Shown here one piece after another: positions 63,389 to 64,000 of a stretch of DNA of 64,000 nucleotides. The position numbers and the translations under genes were made by a program. How positions within the stretch are numbered: position 1 is the stretch's first letter; each line of letters opens with the position of its first letter. The stretch is from the NCBI GenBank assembly GCA_027574665.1, contig CM050654.1:41421722-41485721 (forward strand). Direction: 5' to 3'. The stretch comes from Rhynochetos jubatus. Lineage: Eukaryota; Chordata; Aves; Eurypygiformes; Rhynochetidae. Under the pieces are notes generated by a model. That model was not told the DNA's origin, did not search any database, and saw nothing but the letters and a program-made list of their open reading frames with translations.

Positions 63389-64000
63389 CTAGGAGAGAGG
63401 AAAACACATGACTTTTGTTAAGAAATATGAAACATTTAGCTTAAATAAGTTATTTTAAAATGTAACGAAATGCTCAGAAACAATCATTGAGCATTTGGAT
63501 GCAAGGGTTACAGCATAATGTGGAGTAGTTTGCTGTAGTGTTTGCTCACTACTGACTTAGCATGAGTAGCTAGATGTGCTGAAGCCTTAGGCCGCACGCA
63601 AGCTGTGTGCTTCACCTAGCTATGCTTTGAGCCAGGACAGAGTTGATTTTCTTTTTAGTAGCTGGTACAGTGATGTGTTCTGCATTTAATATGAGAATAA
63701 TGTTGACTTTCATCCTCCAGGTCTGAGATAAACTGCAGAAGCTTCACTTCCAGAGAACATAAGCTGTTTCCTCATAACTTATTCATCATGCCATACAACA
63801 TTCAGTCAACAACACATCGTCACAGCAGCTGCAGTAAAACCCTCAACATTCTGCTACATCCTATCTCATAGCATGGTCATGGCACCACCACCTCTGGACA
63901 TACCCTAACAACTTGCTGCAACATCATTCCTGCCGATTTCATGGTGTTGTCTAAGAACTGCAAAAGAATTTAGCCTGTTCTGTCAGAGCTGAGCTTTGTA
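63389..64000 (-). other. NEB intron upstream of e1 (incomplete)
   Basis: 612 bp to the window edge, with an LTR-like piece in its first half and no module. Confidence 0.6.
63625..63712 (+). mobile_element. Probable avian endogenous-retrovirus LTR fragment
   Basis: The stretch GAGCCAGGACAGAGTTGATT through TTTTAGTAGCTGGTACAGTG to ATATGAGAATAATGTTGACT resembles the degraded ERVL-type LTR pieces common in bird introns. This rests on memory of the motif only. No target-site duplication or coding part was seen. Confidence 0.45.

Larger units (their letters stand above)
61312..61990 (-). repeat. Homogenised tract T1, copy 2 (pairs with 58150-58828)
   Basis: It covers e5, intron and e4, with the same extent and order as copy 1, and ends at TTTGCACAG followed by different sequence. 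Confidence 0.93.

Overview
The window is one continuous stretch of a vertebrate nebulin gene (NEB), read on the minus strand. The genome is most likely a bird's. Nebulin is recognised from about 35-residue modules with the pattern YK...K...DTP...AK...SD, from WLRG/WLKG motifs returning once every seven modules, and from the nebulin C-terminal blocks ([29 protein letters not shown]). The bird assignment rests on five CR1 LINE fragments with the typical avian 3' part, plus a probable endogenous-retrovirus LTR scrap.

I placed 88 exons (numbered here e1 to e88 in mRNA order, from right to left). They hold about 3,570 codons. Every exon is open, every junction uses GT/AG, and all junctions are phase 0 except e87/e88, which is phase 1. 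The start codon, the N-terminal part, the serine-rich and SH3 exons and the 3' UTR all lie outside the window.

Layout in mRNA order. (1) 63388 to 30337: the super-repeat region, one partial and nine complete seven-module super-repeats (labelled here SR-1 to SR-10) of 242 to 248 residues. At the 5' side each super-repeat uses four exons (204+105+108+312 bp). Further downstream this changes to five, six and finally seven single-module exons. (2) 29703 to 14941: single modules without the seven-fold period, of 31 to 38 residues. (3) 12948 to 2569: e73 followed by a tandem array of twelve 93-bp exons (e74 to e85) carrying [17 protein letters not shown], the module type known in mammals to be alternatively spliced near the Z-disc end. 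(4) 1606 to 560: the last modules and the linker towards the serine-rich/SH3 tail.

All exons belong to one product, a giant actin-filament ruler of skeletal-muscle thin filaments. No other gene could be supported. The observations most worth a second look are: two adjacent super-repeats (57427-61822) that appear identical in protein and in much of their introns but with diverged patches in between; 14 consecutive weak 5' splice sites, all in the Z-disc-end region; a duplicated exon with its intron flank (7407 and 9008); and an 18-copy 31-bp minisatellite (4992-5549). Base composition shifts strongly, from GC- and CpG-rich in the first 6-7 kb to AT-rich beyond about 12 kb.
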